A DNA stretch of 64,000 nucleotides from DATBQN01 sp963799925 (GTDB lineage Bacteria > Acidobacteriota > Thermoanaerobaculia > Multivoradales > UBA5704). Position 1 is the stretch's first letter. The number at the start of each line of letters is the position of its first letter. The stretch lies in the NCBI GenBank assembly GCA_963799925.1, contig CAWCYZ010000002.1, forward strand, positions 1,984,001 to 2,048,000, written 5' to 3'. The notes under the pieces are model-generated. The model made no database searches. It saw only the letters and a list, made by a program, of their open reading frames with translations, and was not told the DNA's origin. This document shows, in pieces, positions 44,000-53,629 of the stretch. Both the position numbers and the translations under genes were made by a program.

Positions 44000-45585
44000 T
44001 CACAGATTCCGGTCCGGTCGATCCGCCGTCGCGAGCCCCTCGGCCGCGCCGCGGCGCCGCCAGAGGAAATAGACCGGGATCCCGGTCAGCACGATGAGCA
44101 GGCCCGGCCAGGAGGTTGCGGTGCGGTAGAGGAGGAGCACGACGACGATCACCGCGGCTCCAATCAGATAGAGCGCCGGCACCAGGGGATAGCCGAAGGC
44201 GCGGTAGGGCCGATCGGCATCCGGGCGCGTCCGGCGCAGCACGAAGATCGCCGCGATGGTCAGCAGATAGAAGAGGAGGACCGAGAAGATCACATAGTCG
44301 AGCAGGGTCCCGTAGAGGTTCCCGTAGAGCGGCTGGCCGGTGGCCGAGTCGAGCTGCAGGGCGCCCGCGGCGTCCCGCAAGCGCGTCCGGGGCAGCACGA
44401 GGAGCGACGCCCAGACGCCCTGGAAGACGAGGCCCATCGCCGGCACGCTCTCGCGGTTCAAGCGTCCGGTGCGCGCGGAAGAAGAGGCCGTCCTTGGCCA
44501 TCGCGTAGTAGACCCGCGCGCCGGCGAGGATGAGGCCGTTGTTGCAGCCGAAGGTCGAGACGATGATCGCGATCGCCATCATCGTCGCCCCCGCCGGCCC
44601 GAAGATGACCTCGAGAGCGGCGGTCGCCACGCGGTCGTCCGGCGCGGTCTGGATGGCGTGGAGCGGCAGGGTCACGAGGTAGGCGACGTTGGCGAGCACG
44701 TAGAGCCCGGTGACGAGCAGCCGTGCCGGCGAGGAGCGAGCGCGGGATGCTCCGCCGCGGGTCGCGCACCTCGCCGGCGGTGAAGGTGATGTTGTTCCAG
44801 GCGTCCGAGGAGAAGAGCGAGCCCACCTGGGCGACGCAGAAGGCGACGAGGAGGCCCATGCCGCCGAGCATCGCCGACAGGGCCGGCAGGCCGGGCAGGC
44901 CGGGCAGGATGGTCACGGCGGCGTGCGGCGTCCACATGTCGTGGAAGTTGGCGGCGATCGCCGCCGAGTTCCTGCCGATCAGGAGCCCGACGAGGATCAA
45001 GGCGGCGAGCGACAGGGTCTTCGCCGCGGTGAAGGTGTTCTGGATGAGCTTGCCCAGCCGGATGCCGCGGGTGTTGATCCAGGTGAGGAGGACGATGAGG
45101 AGGATCCCCACCAGCTGCTGGGTGGAGAGCGAGACGGCGTAGCTCGACGAGATGTCGATCGGCGGCACGATCCAGGACGTCGGCGAGATGCTGGGGACGA
45201 GGACCCCGAGGAAGCGCGAGAACCCCACGGCGACCGCCGCGATGGTGCCGGTCTGGATGACCAGGAAGAGGGTCCAGCCGTAGAGGAAGCCCCAGAGCGG
45301 CGAGTAGGCCTCGCGCAGGTAGACGTACTGGCCGCCCGCCTTGGGCATCATCGCGGCGAGCTCGCCGTAGGAGAGGGCGGCGGCCAGGGTCAAGAGGCCG
45401 GTGACCACCCAGGCGACGATCAGCCAGCCGGACGAGCCCACCTGACGCGCGATGTCGGCGGGGACGATGAAGATCCCCGAGCCGATCATCGACCCGGCGA
45501 CGATCATCGTCGAATCGAGAGTTCCCAGCTCGCGGACGAACCCGGTGCTGCGGTCTGCGGCGGCGGCGACGCCAGTCTCAGCCAT
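44000..45585 (-). CDS. APC-family amino-acid permease (LAT-like), two frame breaks
   Basis: About 527 residues. DSTMIVAGSMIGSGIFIVPA is TM1, MPKAGGQYVYLREAYSPLWG TM3 and SLFSSDAWNNITFTAGEVRD TM6, as in L-type/serine-threonine exchangers. Two +1 insertions, near 44728 (after SIPRSLLAGT, before LLVTGLYVLANVAYLV) and near 44466 (after FFRAHRT, before LNRESVPAMGL), split it. The end is RPDRNL with TGA at 44000-44002. It lies upstream of the other permease on the same strand. Confidence 0.9.
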
Positions 45586-45709
45586 GACAGCCCTCCCAAG
45601 AGCGCGGACTTTCGGCGCCTGATACTACGGGAAATAGGTGCGCGCAGGAACTTCTGGCGGACCGCAGCTCGCGGCGGCCCGTTCTCGGGGGACAAGAGTA
45701 AGATGACCG

Positions 45710-45745
45710 CGTTATACGCCGGGTCAGTGAACCTTGCGTATAACG
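45710..45745. promoter_or_regulatory. Operator-like inverted repeat
   Basis: CGTTATACGC (45710-45719) and its exact complement GCGTATAACG (45736-45745) are separated by 16 bases, in the gap between the divergent permease gene and a small plus-strand ORF. The AT-rich halves stand out in this region. The shape is that of a site for a dimeric repressor. Each half could also contribute a -10-like TATAAC. Confidence 0.55.
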
Positions 45746-45763
45746 GGAGGAGCGCCTCGGCCC

Positions 45764-45928
45764 GTGCCCCACGAACGACTGCCGGACTCCGTCCAGACGC
45801 TTTGTGTCGCTTGGGAGGCGCTCGCCGCGCGGCAGACGATCGCCGCCAGAGTCCGGCGGGCGGCGGAACGCCTAGCGCCGGAGCTGCGGGCGGCGCTCGG
45901 CGCGAGCCTGTCTGGATTCGAGCGCTGA
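45764..45928 (+). CDS. Small basic protein, function unknown
   Basis: A 54-residue frame from GTG with GGGAGGAG 12 bases upstream. It is one amphipathic helix region: LPDSVQTLCVAWEALAARQT, RVRRAAERLAPELRAALGAS. It begins just after the inverted repeat and ends 15 bases before the convergent mutase gene. No family recognised. It may be a chance frame; the ribosome site and operator give modest support. Confidence 0.4.
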   Translation: MPHERLPDSVQTLCVAWEALAARQTIAARVRRAAERLAPELRAALGASLSGFER

Positions 45929-45943
45929 ACGGGTGATTCGACG

Positions 45944-47626
45944 CTACTCGAACCCCGAATCCTCGTACTCGCCGTAGACGCCGCGGAGGGTGTCCGCGAT
46001 CTCGCCCAAGGTGACCTCGGCGCGCACGCAGTCGAGGATCGGCGGCATCAGGTTCCGGTCCTCGCCGGCGGCGGCGGCGAGGGCTCGGCGGGCGGCCGCG
46101 GCGCGGTCGGCGTCGCGGGCGGCGCGCAGGGCGCGGAGGCGCGCCGCCTGCTCGCGCTCGGCGGCGGGGTCGATGGTCAGGACCTCGGTCGGCGCCTCGG
46201 TCTCGTCCTCGCCGGCGGTGAAGGCGTTGACCCCGACGACCAGCTCGCGCTTCTCCTCGACGGCGAGCTGGTGGGCGTAGGCGGCGTCGGCGATCTCGCG
46301 CTGCTGGAAGCCGGTCTCCAGGGCCTTGAGCGCGCCGCCCATGCCGTCGATCTTGCCGATGTAGTCGCGCGCGCGGCTGGACGATCTCCTCGGTCCAGGC
46401 CTCGATCACGTAGGAGCCGCCGAGCGGGTCGGCGACGTCGGCGACGCCGCTCTCGTCGGCGATCACCTGCTGGGTGCGCAGAGCGAGCCGCGCCGCCGCC
46501 TCGGTCGGCAGGCCGAGCGCCTCGTCCAAGGCGTTGGTGTGGAGCGACTGGGTGCCGCCGCAGACCGCGGCGAGCGCCTGGAGCGCCACCCGCACGACGT
46601 TGTTGGCCGGCTGCTGGGCGGTCAGGGTCGAGCCCGCCGTCTGGGTGTGGAAACGCAGCCAGAGCGAGCGCGGGTCCTCGGGCGCGAAGCGCTCGGCGAC
46701 CAGCTCCGCCCAGAGCCGCCGCGCCGCCCGGAACTTCGCCACCTCTTCGAGGAAGTTGTTGTGGGCGTTGAAGAAGAAGGAGAGGCGCGGGGCGAAGTCG
46801 TCGATCGCGAGCCCCCGCGAGAGCGCCGCCTCGACGTAGGCGAGGCCGTTCGCGAGGGTGAAGGCGACCTCCTGGACCGCCGTCGAGCCCGCCTCGCGCA
46901 TGTGGTAGCCGGAGATCGAGATCGGGTTCCAGCGCGGCACCCGGTCGGCGCAGAAGGAGATGACGTCGGTCACCAGCTTGAGCGACGGGCCGGGCGGGTA
47001 GATGTAGGTGCCGCGCGAGGTGTACTCCTTCAGGATGTCGTTCTGCACCGTGCCGCCGACCTTCTCCCATGCCACCCCCTGCTCCTCGGCGACCGCGAGG
47101 TAGAGCGCGAGGAGGATCGCCGCCGTCGAGTTGATGGTCATCGAGGTCGTCACGCGGTCGAGCGGGATGCCGTCGAAGAGGCGCCGCATGTCGGCGAGCG
47201 AGTCGATGGCGACCCCCACCCGGCCGACCTCGCCCATCGCCAGCGGGTGGTCCGAGTCGTAGCCGATCTGGGTCGGCAGGTCGAAGGCGACGGAGAGGCC
47301 GGTCGTCCCCTGGGCGAGGAGGTAGCGGTAGCGCCGGTTCGACTCCTCGGCGGAGGCGTAGCCGGCGTACTGGCGCATGGTCCAGCGCCGCTTGCGGTAC
47401 ATGTCCGGGTAGAGGCCGCGGGTGTAGGGGAACTCGCCGGGGTCGCCGATCCGGTCGGCGTAGGAGATCCCGGCGACGTCGGCCGGCCGATAGACGGGGG
47501 CGACCGGGATGCCGGAGGAGGTCGTCGCGTGGTCGGGATCTCGGGCGGCGCCCCGGCGGCCGGAGCCCTCGCCGGCTTCTCCGGCTTCCCGGCTCTCTCC
47601 GCTTCGCCTCGCGTGTCGGCCGCCAT
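45944..47626 (-). CDS. Methylmalonyl-CoA mutase large (catalytic) subunit, frame breaks
   Basis: About 559 residues: the TIM-barrel substrate domain only, with no B12-binding DxHxxG domain. RRWTMRQYAGYASAEESNRR, TTGLSVAFDLPTQIGYDSDH and SISGYHMREAGSTAVQEVAF are family marks. The Tyr of RQYAG and the Arg of SRGTYIYPP are the residues that select methylmalonyl-CoA over isobutyryl- or hydroxyisobutyryl-CoA. Frame breaks lie near 46378 (one base) and near 47530 (two bases); the N-terminal ~35 residues before SSGIPVAPVYRP are tentative. A separate small B12 subunit is required and is not in the window. Confidence 0.88.
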
Positions 47627-47709
47627 GGGGAGGATTATAGGGATCGCGCTGGGGGACTCGCCCGGATGTCCCTCTGGGCGCTCCGGAGGCGAGGCTCGCT
47701 ACCGAGCGG

Positions 47710-48843
47710 TCAGGTCTCGAGGACCTCGAGGATCGGACGCGCGACGTAGACGCGGCGCCATGTACCCTCGCCGGCCTCCGCGAGCAATCCAGCCGCCACG
47801 AGAGTCTTGACCGCGGTGCGCGCGGTCGGGTAGCTGACCTTGAGTGCCTCGGCGGCTCGCGTCACGGTGATGTAAGGGCTGGCGAACAGCTCGTCGAGCA
47901 GCGCCATGGCCTTGACTTTCCCCCGTACCAGCTCGCGATATCGGTCCCGCAGGTCGAGGAGGAGGCGCGCCTGGCGGCAGGCTCTCTCGGCGGACTGTCC
48001 GACGGCGGTCAAGAACAGGCGCACCCAGCCGGCCCAGTCGCCTTCCGTCCTCACCCTCTGGAGGGCTGCGTAATACTCCGCGCGGTGCGGCTCGAGATAG
48101 GACGAGATATACAGGAGCGGCTGAGACAGGCGACCCCGCTCGAGGAGGAAAAGGGTGATCAGCAGGCGCCCGATACGACCGTTGCCATCGAGGAACGGGT
48201 GGATCGCCTCGAACTGCTCGTGGATGAGGGCGCACTGGACCAGGTCCGGCAGCTCCCCTCTCCGATGCAGATAGAGCTCCCACTCACCCAGCGCTTCCAT
48301 CATCTCCGGGACCGGGGGAGGTACGTAGGCGGCGGTCTCGAGCGTGCTGCCCGGCGGGCCGATCCAGTTCTGGGTACGGCGGAACTCTCCCGGGGTCGCC
48401 TGGCCTCCTCGCACCTGGTCGAGCAGCTTGGCGTGGAGCTCCTGGACCAGCCGCAAGGAGAGGGGAAGGGTTTTCAGCCGCTCGATCCCGTGCTCCAGGG
48501 CAGCCACGTAGTTCCTCACCTCGCGCACCTCCGCCGCCGGCTGGGGCAGGACTCCCAGCTCGTCGAGGAGCAGCTCGGAGAGCGTCGTGCGAGTACCCTC
48601 GATCCGCGACGAGAGCACTGCCTCCCGCCGTGTATAGGGTGCGATGAGGAGGTGGGGATTGGGGAGCTGTCGCCCCAGCCCGGAGAGCTCTCCCAGGAGA
48701 GCATCGGCGTGGGAAAGCCGGTTCACCAGGTCGTGGTCGAACAGAATCGTAGGCGGCGCAGGAGAGGGCACGAAGGCGAAGGCGCTGCCTGCCACGCGGA
48801 CCAGGCGGCCTGCCTCGGGCGCATGGAAGTCGTCGGGATTCAT
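47710..48843 (-). CDS. Fic family protein with C-terminal winged helix
   Basis: A 377-residue protein. The Fic motif HPFLDGNGRIGR (about residues 210-221) holds the catalytic His and ATP-binding Gly/Asn/Arg. The N-terminal LSSRIEGTRTTLSE carries the inhibitory SxxxEG helix that masks the ATP site, as in class II Fic proteins. The last 90 residues are a winged-helix domain (MALLDELFASPYITVTRAAE, KVSYPTARTAVKTLVAAGLL) that could bind DNA. It should transfer AMP to a target Ser/Thr/Tyr. Target unknown; no antitoxin partner gene adjoins. Confidence 0.93.
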   Translation of the reverse strand: MNPDDFHAPEAGRLVRVAGSAFAFVPSPAPPTILFDHDLVNRLSHADALLGELSGLGRQLPNPHLLIAPYTRREAVLSSRIEGTRTTLSELLLDELGVLPQPAAEVREVRNYVAALEHGIERLKTLPLSLRLVQELHAKLLDQVRGGQATPGEFRRTQNWIGPPGSTLETAAYVPPPVPEMMEALGEWELYLHRRGELPDLVQCALIHEQFEAIHPFLDGNGRIGRLLITLFLLERGRLSQPLLYISSYLEPHRAEYYAALQRVRTEGDWAGWVRLFLTAVGQSAERACRQARLLLDLRDRYRELVRGKVKAMALLDELFASPYITVTRAAEALKVSYPTARTAVKTLVAAGLLAEAGEGTWRRVYVARPILEVLET

Positions 48844-48883
48844 GAGAGGGGTTTGAAAGGCCGCTTACAAAGCCCAGGAAGCT

Positions 48884-48911
48884 TTTAAAATTTCAGGCCG
48901 GATTCTTTCAA
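48884..48911 (-). promoter_or_regulatory. Promoter of the fic gene, flanked by direct repeats
   Basis: On the minus strand TTGAAA (48906-48911), a 16-base spacer and TTTAAA (48884-48889). Two near-identical direct repeats with GAAAG and GGCTTACA/CGCTTACA lie on either side (48855-48872 and 48927-48945). The arrangement suggests a repressor site pair, possibly bound by the Fic protein's own winged helix. Confidence 0.45.
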
Positions 48912-49103
48912 AGTCTGGCCGGCTTGGAAAGCGGGCTTACAGAAGTCGCCCGTCGGTGGGCGCGCGGCGCCCCTTGCACGCCGGCTCTGCGGATTCTCTC
49001 CCCTCGGCCGGCAATTCCGGCTGTGGAAATCCTGCGGGAGAATTGTGAGGCTGTAATTCCTTCTTCGCTTGTCGGCTACGCGTGGGGGAGGGAATCGGCG
49101 GCG

Positions 49104-49121
49104 ACCACAATATGTTGTGGT
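49104..49121 (+). promoter_or_regulatory. NrdR box
   Basis: ACCACAATATGTTGTGGT is an almost perfect palindrome matching the NrdR-box consensus (A/C-CA-C-A/T-ATAT-A/T-GTG). It lies 8 bases upstream of the -35 hexamer of nrdJ. NrdR is the ATP/dATP-sensing repressor of ribonucleotide reductase genes. Boxes usually come in pairs about 31 bases apart; only one is seen here. Confidence 0.8.
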
Positions 49122-49128
49122 TAGTGCC

Positions 49129-49157
49129 TTGACAGCGGATCGCGCCAGGCGTACCGT
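49129..49157 (+). promoter_or_regulatory. Promoter of nrdJ
   Basis: TTGACA (49129-49134), exactly 17 bases, TACCGT (49152-49157). Transcription would begin near 49164, giving a leader of about 36 bases with GGAGGA (49185-49190) 9 bases before the ATG. Confidence 0.75.
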
Positions 49158-49199
49158 TGAACGGTTGGCAACTCTAAAATCCGCGGAGGAGACCTGAGC

Positions 49200-52016
49200 A
49201 TGGCGACCCAACCCACCGCCGTCCCCGGCAGCCGAGAGACCACCCCCTCGCCCGCCCCCGAACCCCACGACTCGGCCGCGCCCGCCGTCGCCGACAAGGG
49301 GATCCGCTTCGAGCGCCGCTACACGACGCCCGGGGTCCATCCCTTCGATACCGTCGAATGGGAGACGAGGGACGCGGTGATCACCAACGAGAAGGGGGAG
49401 ACGGTCTTCGAGCAGCGCGGCGTCGAGATCCCCAAGCTCTGGTCGCAGACGGCGACCAACGTGGTGGTCTCCAAGTACTTCCGCGGCCAGCTCGGCTCGC
49501 GCGAGCGGGAGAGGAGCGTGCGCCAGCTGATCGGCCGGGTCGCCGACACCATCGCCGAGTGGGGGCGCCTCGGCGGCTACTTCGCGAGCGACGAGGACGC
49601 GGCGACCTTCCACGCCGAGCTCACCCACATCCTCCTCTACCAGATCGCCTGCTTCAACTCGCCGGTCTGGTTCAACGTCGGCATCGAGGCGAAGCCGCAG
49701 TGCTCGGCCTGCTTCATCAACGCGGTCGAGGACACCATGCCGTCGATCCTCGGGCTCGCCAAGACCGAAGGCATGCTCTTCAAGTACGGCTCGGGGACGG
49801 GGAGCAACCTCTCGGCCCTGCGCTCCTCGCGCGAGCCGCTCGCCGGCGGCGGCACCGCCTCCGGGCCGGTCTCCTTCATGAAGGGGTTCGACGCCTTCGC
49901 CGGCGTCATCAAGAGCGGCGGCAAGACCCGCCGCGCGGCGAAGATGGTGATCCTGAACATCGACCACCCCGACATCGCCGACTTCATCCGCTGCAAGGAG
50001 GTCGAGGAGAAGAAGGCCTGGGCGCTGATCGAGGCCGGCTACGAGGGCGGCTTCAACGTCCAGGGCGGCGCCTATGACTCGATCGCCTACCAGAACGCCA
50101 ACCACTCGGTGCGGGTGACCGACGAGTTCATGCAGGCGGTGGCCGCGGACGCCGAGTGGACGACCAAGGCGGTGATCGACGGCAAGCCCATGGACACCTA
50201 CCGCGCCCGCGACCTGATGCGGATGATCGCCGAGTCGACCTGGGTGTGCGGCGATCCGGGCATGCAGTACGACTCGACGATCAACGACTGGCACACCTGC
50301 GCCGGGACGGCGCGGATCAACGCCAGCAACCCGTGCAGCGAGTACATGTTCCTGGACGACACCGCCTGCAACCTGGCGTCGCTCAACCTGATGCGCTTCT
50401 ACGAGCCGGAGAGCGGCTTCGACGTGGCGAGCTTCCGCCATACCTGCGAGGTGGTGATCTCGGCGCAGGAGATCCTCGTCGACTTCGCCGGCTATCCGAC
50501 CGAATCGATCGACGCCAACTCCCACAAGTACCGCCCGCTCGGCATCGGCTACGCCAACTTAGGCGCGCTCCTCATGGCCCGCGGCCTGCCCTACGACTCG
50601 CAGTCGGGGCGCGACTATGCGGGCGCCATCACGGCGCTCATGTCCGGCGCCTCCTACGCGCAGTCGGCGCGCATCGCCGCCGCCCTCGGCCCCTTCGCCG
50701 GCTACTCGGTCAACCGCGAGCCGATGCTCCGCGTGATGCGCAAGCACCGCGACGCCGTCAAGCGGGTCGACGCCGCGCACGTGCCGCTCGAGCTCCTGCA
50801 GGGGGCCAAGCGCGCCTGGGACGACGTCGTCGAGCTCGGCGAGCAGCACGGCCTGCGCAACAGCCAGATCTCGGTGCTGGCGCCGACCGGCACGATCGCC
50901 TTCATGATGGACTGCGACACCACCGGCGTCGAGCCGGACATCGCGCTCGTCAAGTACAAGAAGCTGGTCGGCGGCGGGATGATCAAGATCGTCAACAACA
51001 CCGTGCCCAAGGCATTGAAGCGCCTGGGCTACGACAAGGACGAGATCCGCGCCATCGTCGAGTGGATCGACGAGCACGACACGATCGAAGGGGCTCCCGC
51101 CTTGAAGGAGGAGCACCTGCCGGTCTTCGACTGCGCGTTCAAGCCGGCCAAGGGCTCGCGATCCATCCACTACATGGGGCATCTCAAGATGCTCGCCGCG
51201 GTGCAGCCGTTCATCTCGGGGGCGATCAGCAAGACGATCAACATGCCCGAGGAGTCGACCGTCGAGGACATCATGCAGGCCTATATCGAGGGCTGGCAGA
51301 TGGGCTTGAAGGCGATCGCCGTCTACCGCGACAACTGCAAGAAGAGCCAGCCGCTGTCGACCAAGAAGGACAAGAAGGAGGAGGCGGTCGCCGCCGCCGC
51401 CGCCCAGGTGCCGCTCGCCGAGCGCCGCGCGGTGCGCCGCAAGCTCCACGACGAGCGCCGCGCCATCACCCACAAGTTCTCGATCAACGAGCACGAGGGC
51501 TATCTGACCGTCGGCCTCTACGAGGACGGCCAGCCGGGGGAGATCTTCCTGGTGATGGCGAAGGAGGGCTCGACGATCTCGGGGCTGATGGACGCCTTCG
51601 CCACCTCGATCTCGATCGCGCTCCAGTACGGGGTGCCGCTGCAGACCCTGGTCGACAAGTTCAGCCACACCCGCTTCGAGCCCTCCGGCTTCACCAAGAA
51701 CCCGGAGATCCCGATCGCCAAGTCGATCACCGACTACATCTTCCGCTGGCTCGCCTCGAAGTTCCTGTCGCGCGAGGACAAGGCGGCGGCGGGGGTGATC
51801 CTGCGCGACGAGCCGCCGGCGCCGGTCACCCTGCAGCTCGCCGGCGGCGGCCGCTTGGAGCCGGTCCCCGACGCGGTCTCCTTCGAGACCAGCAACAAGG
51901 TGACCTTCCTCTACCAGCAGGACGCCCCCTCCTGTCACGAGTGCGGCGCGATCATGGTCAGGAACGGCAGCTGTTACAAGTGCAACAACTGCGGCTCGAC
52001 GAGCGGCTGCAGCTAG
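49200..52016 (+). CDS. nrdJ: Adenosylcobalamin-dependent (class II) ribonucleotide reductase
   Basis: A 938-residue enzyme reducing ribonucleotides to deoxyribonucleotides with a B12 radical. CFNSPVWFNVG, FKYGSGTGSNLSALRS, NPCSEYMFLDDTACNLASLN (active-site Asn-Cys-Glu loop) and LAPTGTIAFMMDCDTTGVEP are present. The C-terminus has a zinc-ribbon/redox set CHECG ... CYKCNNCG ... GCS, and a TSCPD-like domain precedes it (HKFSINEHEGYLTVGLYEDG). The frame is unbroken over 2.8 kb. It needs the same cofactor as the mutase at 46 kb. Confidence 0.96.
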   Translation: MATQPTAVPGSRETTPSPAPEPHDSAAPAVADKGIRFERRYTTPGVHPFDTVEWETRDAVITNEKGETVFEQRGVEIPKLWSQTATNVVVSKYFRGQLGSRERERSVRQLIGRVADTIAEWGRLGGYFASDEDAATFHAELTHILLYQIACFNSPVWFNVGIEAKPQCSACFINAVEDTMPSILGLAKTEGMLFKYGSGTGSNLSALRSSREPLAGGGTASGPVSFMKGFDAFAGVIKSGGKTRRAAKMVILNIDHPDIADFIRCKEVEEKKAWALIEAGYEGGFNVQGGAYDSIAYQNANHSVRVTDEFMQAVAADAEWTTKAVIDGKPMDTYRARDLMRMIAESTWVCGDPGMQYDSTINDWHTCAGTARINASNPCSEYMFLDDTACNLASLNLMRFYEPESGFDVASFRHTCEVVISAQEILVDFAGYPTESIDANSHKYRPLGIGYANLGALLMARGLPYDSQSGRDYAGAITALMSGASYAQSARIAAALGPFAGYSVNREPMLRVMRKHRDAVKRVDAAHVPLELLQGAKRAWDDVVELGEQHGLRNSQISVLAPTGTIAFMMDCDTTGVEPDIALVKYKKLVGGGMIKIVNNTVPKALKRLGYDKDEIRAIVEWIDEHDTIEGAPALKEEHLPVFDCAFKPAKGSRSIHYMGHLKMLAAVQPFISGAISKTINMPEESTVEDIMQAYIEGWQMGLKAIAVYRDNCKKSQPLSTKKDKKEEAVAAAAAQVPLAERRAVRRKLHDERRAITHKFSINEHEGYLTVGLYEDGQPGEIFLVMAKEGSTISGLMDAFATSISIALQYGVPLQTLVDKFSHTRFEPSGFTKNPEIPIAKSITDYIFRWLASKFLSREDKAAAGVILRDEPPAPVTLQLAGGGRLEPVPDAVSFETSNKVTFLYQQDAPSCHECGAIMVRNGSCYKCNNCGSTSGCS

Positions 52017-52259
52017 ATTCCGGTAGTGGGGCGGCGCTGCCAGGTTGCCAATCGGGGGCTCTAACGGACGCCGGCCCGTTGATCCCACGGTTACGACTGG
52101 GGGAGATAGGAGCAGAGCTGGCTCGGGTCCGAGCCCGGCGTGGCGCAGAACGGATGCTTCACCACCGCCAGGAAGCAGGGATCGGCGCCGGGCCTGGCGG
52201 CGGGAGCTGCGGGGCGCTGCCCCGGGGTGGCAGATGACCGGGTGGCTTGGGGCCCTGGG
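52017..52259. other. Gene-free stretch after nrdJ
   Basis: I see no supported gene. CCGGTAGTGGGG near 52020 matches the outer arm of the 98-bp repeat, so this may be a fragment of it. A minus-strand frame (about 52091-52336) encodes the Cys-containing end DPCFLAVVKHPFCATPGSDP but has no ribosome site. GGGCTAGCCC at 52258-52267 is a small palindrome. Confidence 0.35.
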
Positions 52260-53567
52260 CTAGCCCCGGGTTCGGGATTTGGGAGAGCAGGAGGGCGCAT
52301 AGCGCACCCAGAGGGAGACGGCCATTTTGGTTTCATGGTGCGCCGAATGTACGGGCTCGGCGGGCGGCGTCAAGGGCGGATCGCCTGCCGGCGGCGAGGC
52401 GCAGCATCCTCTTGAGGAGAGCCGCCCGGCTCGGCCCGGCGACTGCCAAGTGTCAGGCGACGACCCGCTCGTCGGCGCGGCTCGGCGGGGCCACGATCGG
52501 CGTCGGAGCGGGGGTGCATCCCGGATCTCCGAGAGGCGCCGGGCGAGCGGCGCGGGGAAGTTTTTCCACTTGGCCGCGTCGCGAGCAAGGAAGTCGACGA
52601 CTTTCCGGGCCGCGATCGAGGGCTCGGCGGAGCAGAAATCTGCGAAATCGACCAGGATGGAATAGTAGGAGGTCCCCAGCCCGCGGGGTCCGGCAGGCAG
52701 GATCTCCTCCAGGGTCTGGAGATACCGCCGGCGATCACCCTCCAGACGCGCTCTGCGGGCCAGCAGCCAGCGCCACAGCCGCGGATCGACGAAGAACCGG
52801 CTGCCCGACTCGTCGTCGTCGATCATCGCCTCATTGAGGAAGGTCTCCCAATGAGCGGTTTCGGGCCTCGCCACCAGGCGCTCGATAGCCTCTCCCGCGA
52901 TCTGCACCATCATCGCCTGCCTCAGATACACCGGGCAGCTGAGCATTCGGCTGGGGCGCCAGTCGCGGTGGAACGGCAGGTCTCGCCGCAGCCCCTGGAG
53001 GTATCCGACCATGGCTCCGGTCAGCGCGAACGCCTCCTCAAGGAAGCCGAACCGCCAATCGATGCGGGCCAGGTTGTGCCCGAGCTGCATGCGGTGCAGC
53101 TCGAAGAGGGTCAGCCCGTAGCGGACTTCCAGGAGAAGAGACGAATCGAGGGCCCGCTCGAGCCGCCTCGCTGCCTCGCTCCGGTCGCTCAAGCGGTATT
53201 CGAGGTAAGCTTCATATCCCTCGATAAGACCCACCAAGCAGGTTTGGCAGAAGCCTTCTTGCAGCCTCCGCCACAGCTCCCAAGCCGCGGCGAAATGCTC
53301 ACGGGCGAGCATCAGCTCGCCGGCGCGAGCGGTCAGGAATCCCCGGTACGCGGCCATACTAATTACCCGCCTGGTCAACTGTTCCCGCGGCGACGAGAGC
53401 CCCAGACAGGCGCACCTCGCGAGCTGGTCGAAGTCGAGCCGGCGTCGCGGGCTCGGTGCCAGTCCCTCGAGTCCCATCTCGGCTACGGCCGGTGGCGCCT
53501 TGCGGAGGATGCCATCCCGATAGGCGGAGAACACCCGGTAGACATCATTCTTTACCGCTATATTCAT
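52260..53567 (-). CDS. Helical-repeat helper protein of the RiPP locus, function unknown
   Basis: About 435 residues from ATG at 53567 (MNIAVKNDVYRVFSAYRDGI). The body is helical, in TPR-like pairs: YRGFLTARAGELMLAREHFA, CLVGLIEGYEAYLEYRLSDR, LTLFELHRMQLGHNLARIDW, FLEEAFALTGAMVGYLQGL. It has no signal peptide or membrane helix. The last ~60 residues in frame are low-complexity and look untranslated; two extra bases near 52500 would give an end VAPPSRADERVVA at 52453. It follows the precursor gene on the same strand by 179 bases. A scaffold or immunity role is inferred from position only. Confidence 0.6.
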   Translation of the reverse strand: MNIAVKNDVYRVFSAYRDGILRKAPPAVAEMGLEGLAPSPRRRLDFDQLARCACLGLSSPREQLTRRVISMAAYRGFLTARAGELMLAREHFAAAWELWRRLQEGFCQTCLVGLIEGYEAYLEYRLSDRSEAARRLERALDSSLLLEVRYGLTLFELHRMQLGHNLARIDWRFGFLEEAFALTGAMVGYLQGLRRDLPFHRDWRPSRMLSCPVYLRQAMMVQIAGEAIERLVARPETAHWETFLNEAMIDDDESGSRFFVDPRLWRWLLARRARLEGDRRRYLQTLEEILPAGPRGLGTSYYSILVDFADFCSAEPSIAARKVVDFLARDAAKWKNFPAPLARRLSEIRDAPPLRRRSWPRRAAPTSGSSPDTWQSPGRAGRLSSRGCCASPPAGDPPLTPPAEPVHSAHHETKMAVSLWVRYAPSCSPKSRTRG

Positions 53568-53629
53568 AATGGCCCATGACTTGCTTGTAAGCTTGAGGAA
53601 CGTTTCGCGAAGGCGGACAAGAGAGGCTG

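Noticed and set aside
48844..49199. Cobalamin riboswitch upstream of the B12-dependent reductase
   Set aside because: I looked for a B12-box-like core and paired arms and saw none. The NrdR box and promoter account for the region.
52091..52336. Minus-strand ORF with three Cys as a second RiPP precursor
   Set aside because: It has no ribosome site, a Pro-rich N-terminal half of chance-like composition, and it overlaps a repeat fragment. Kept only as a note.
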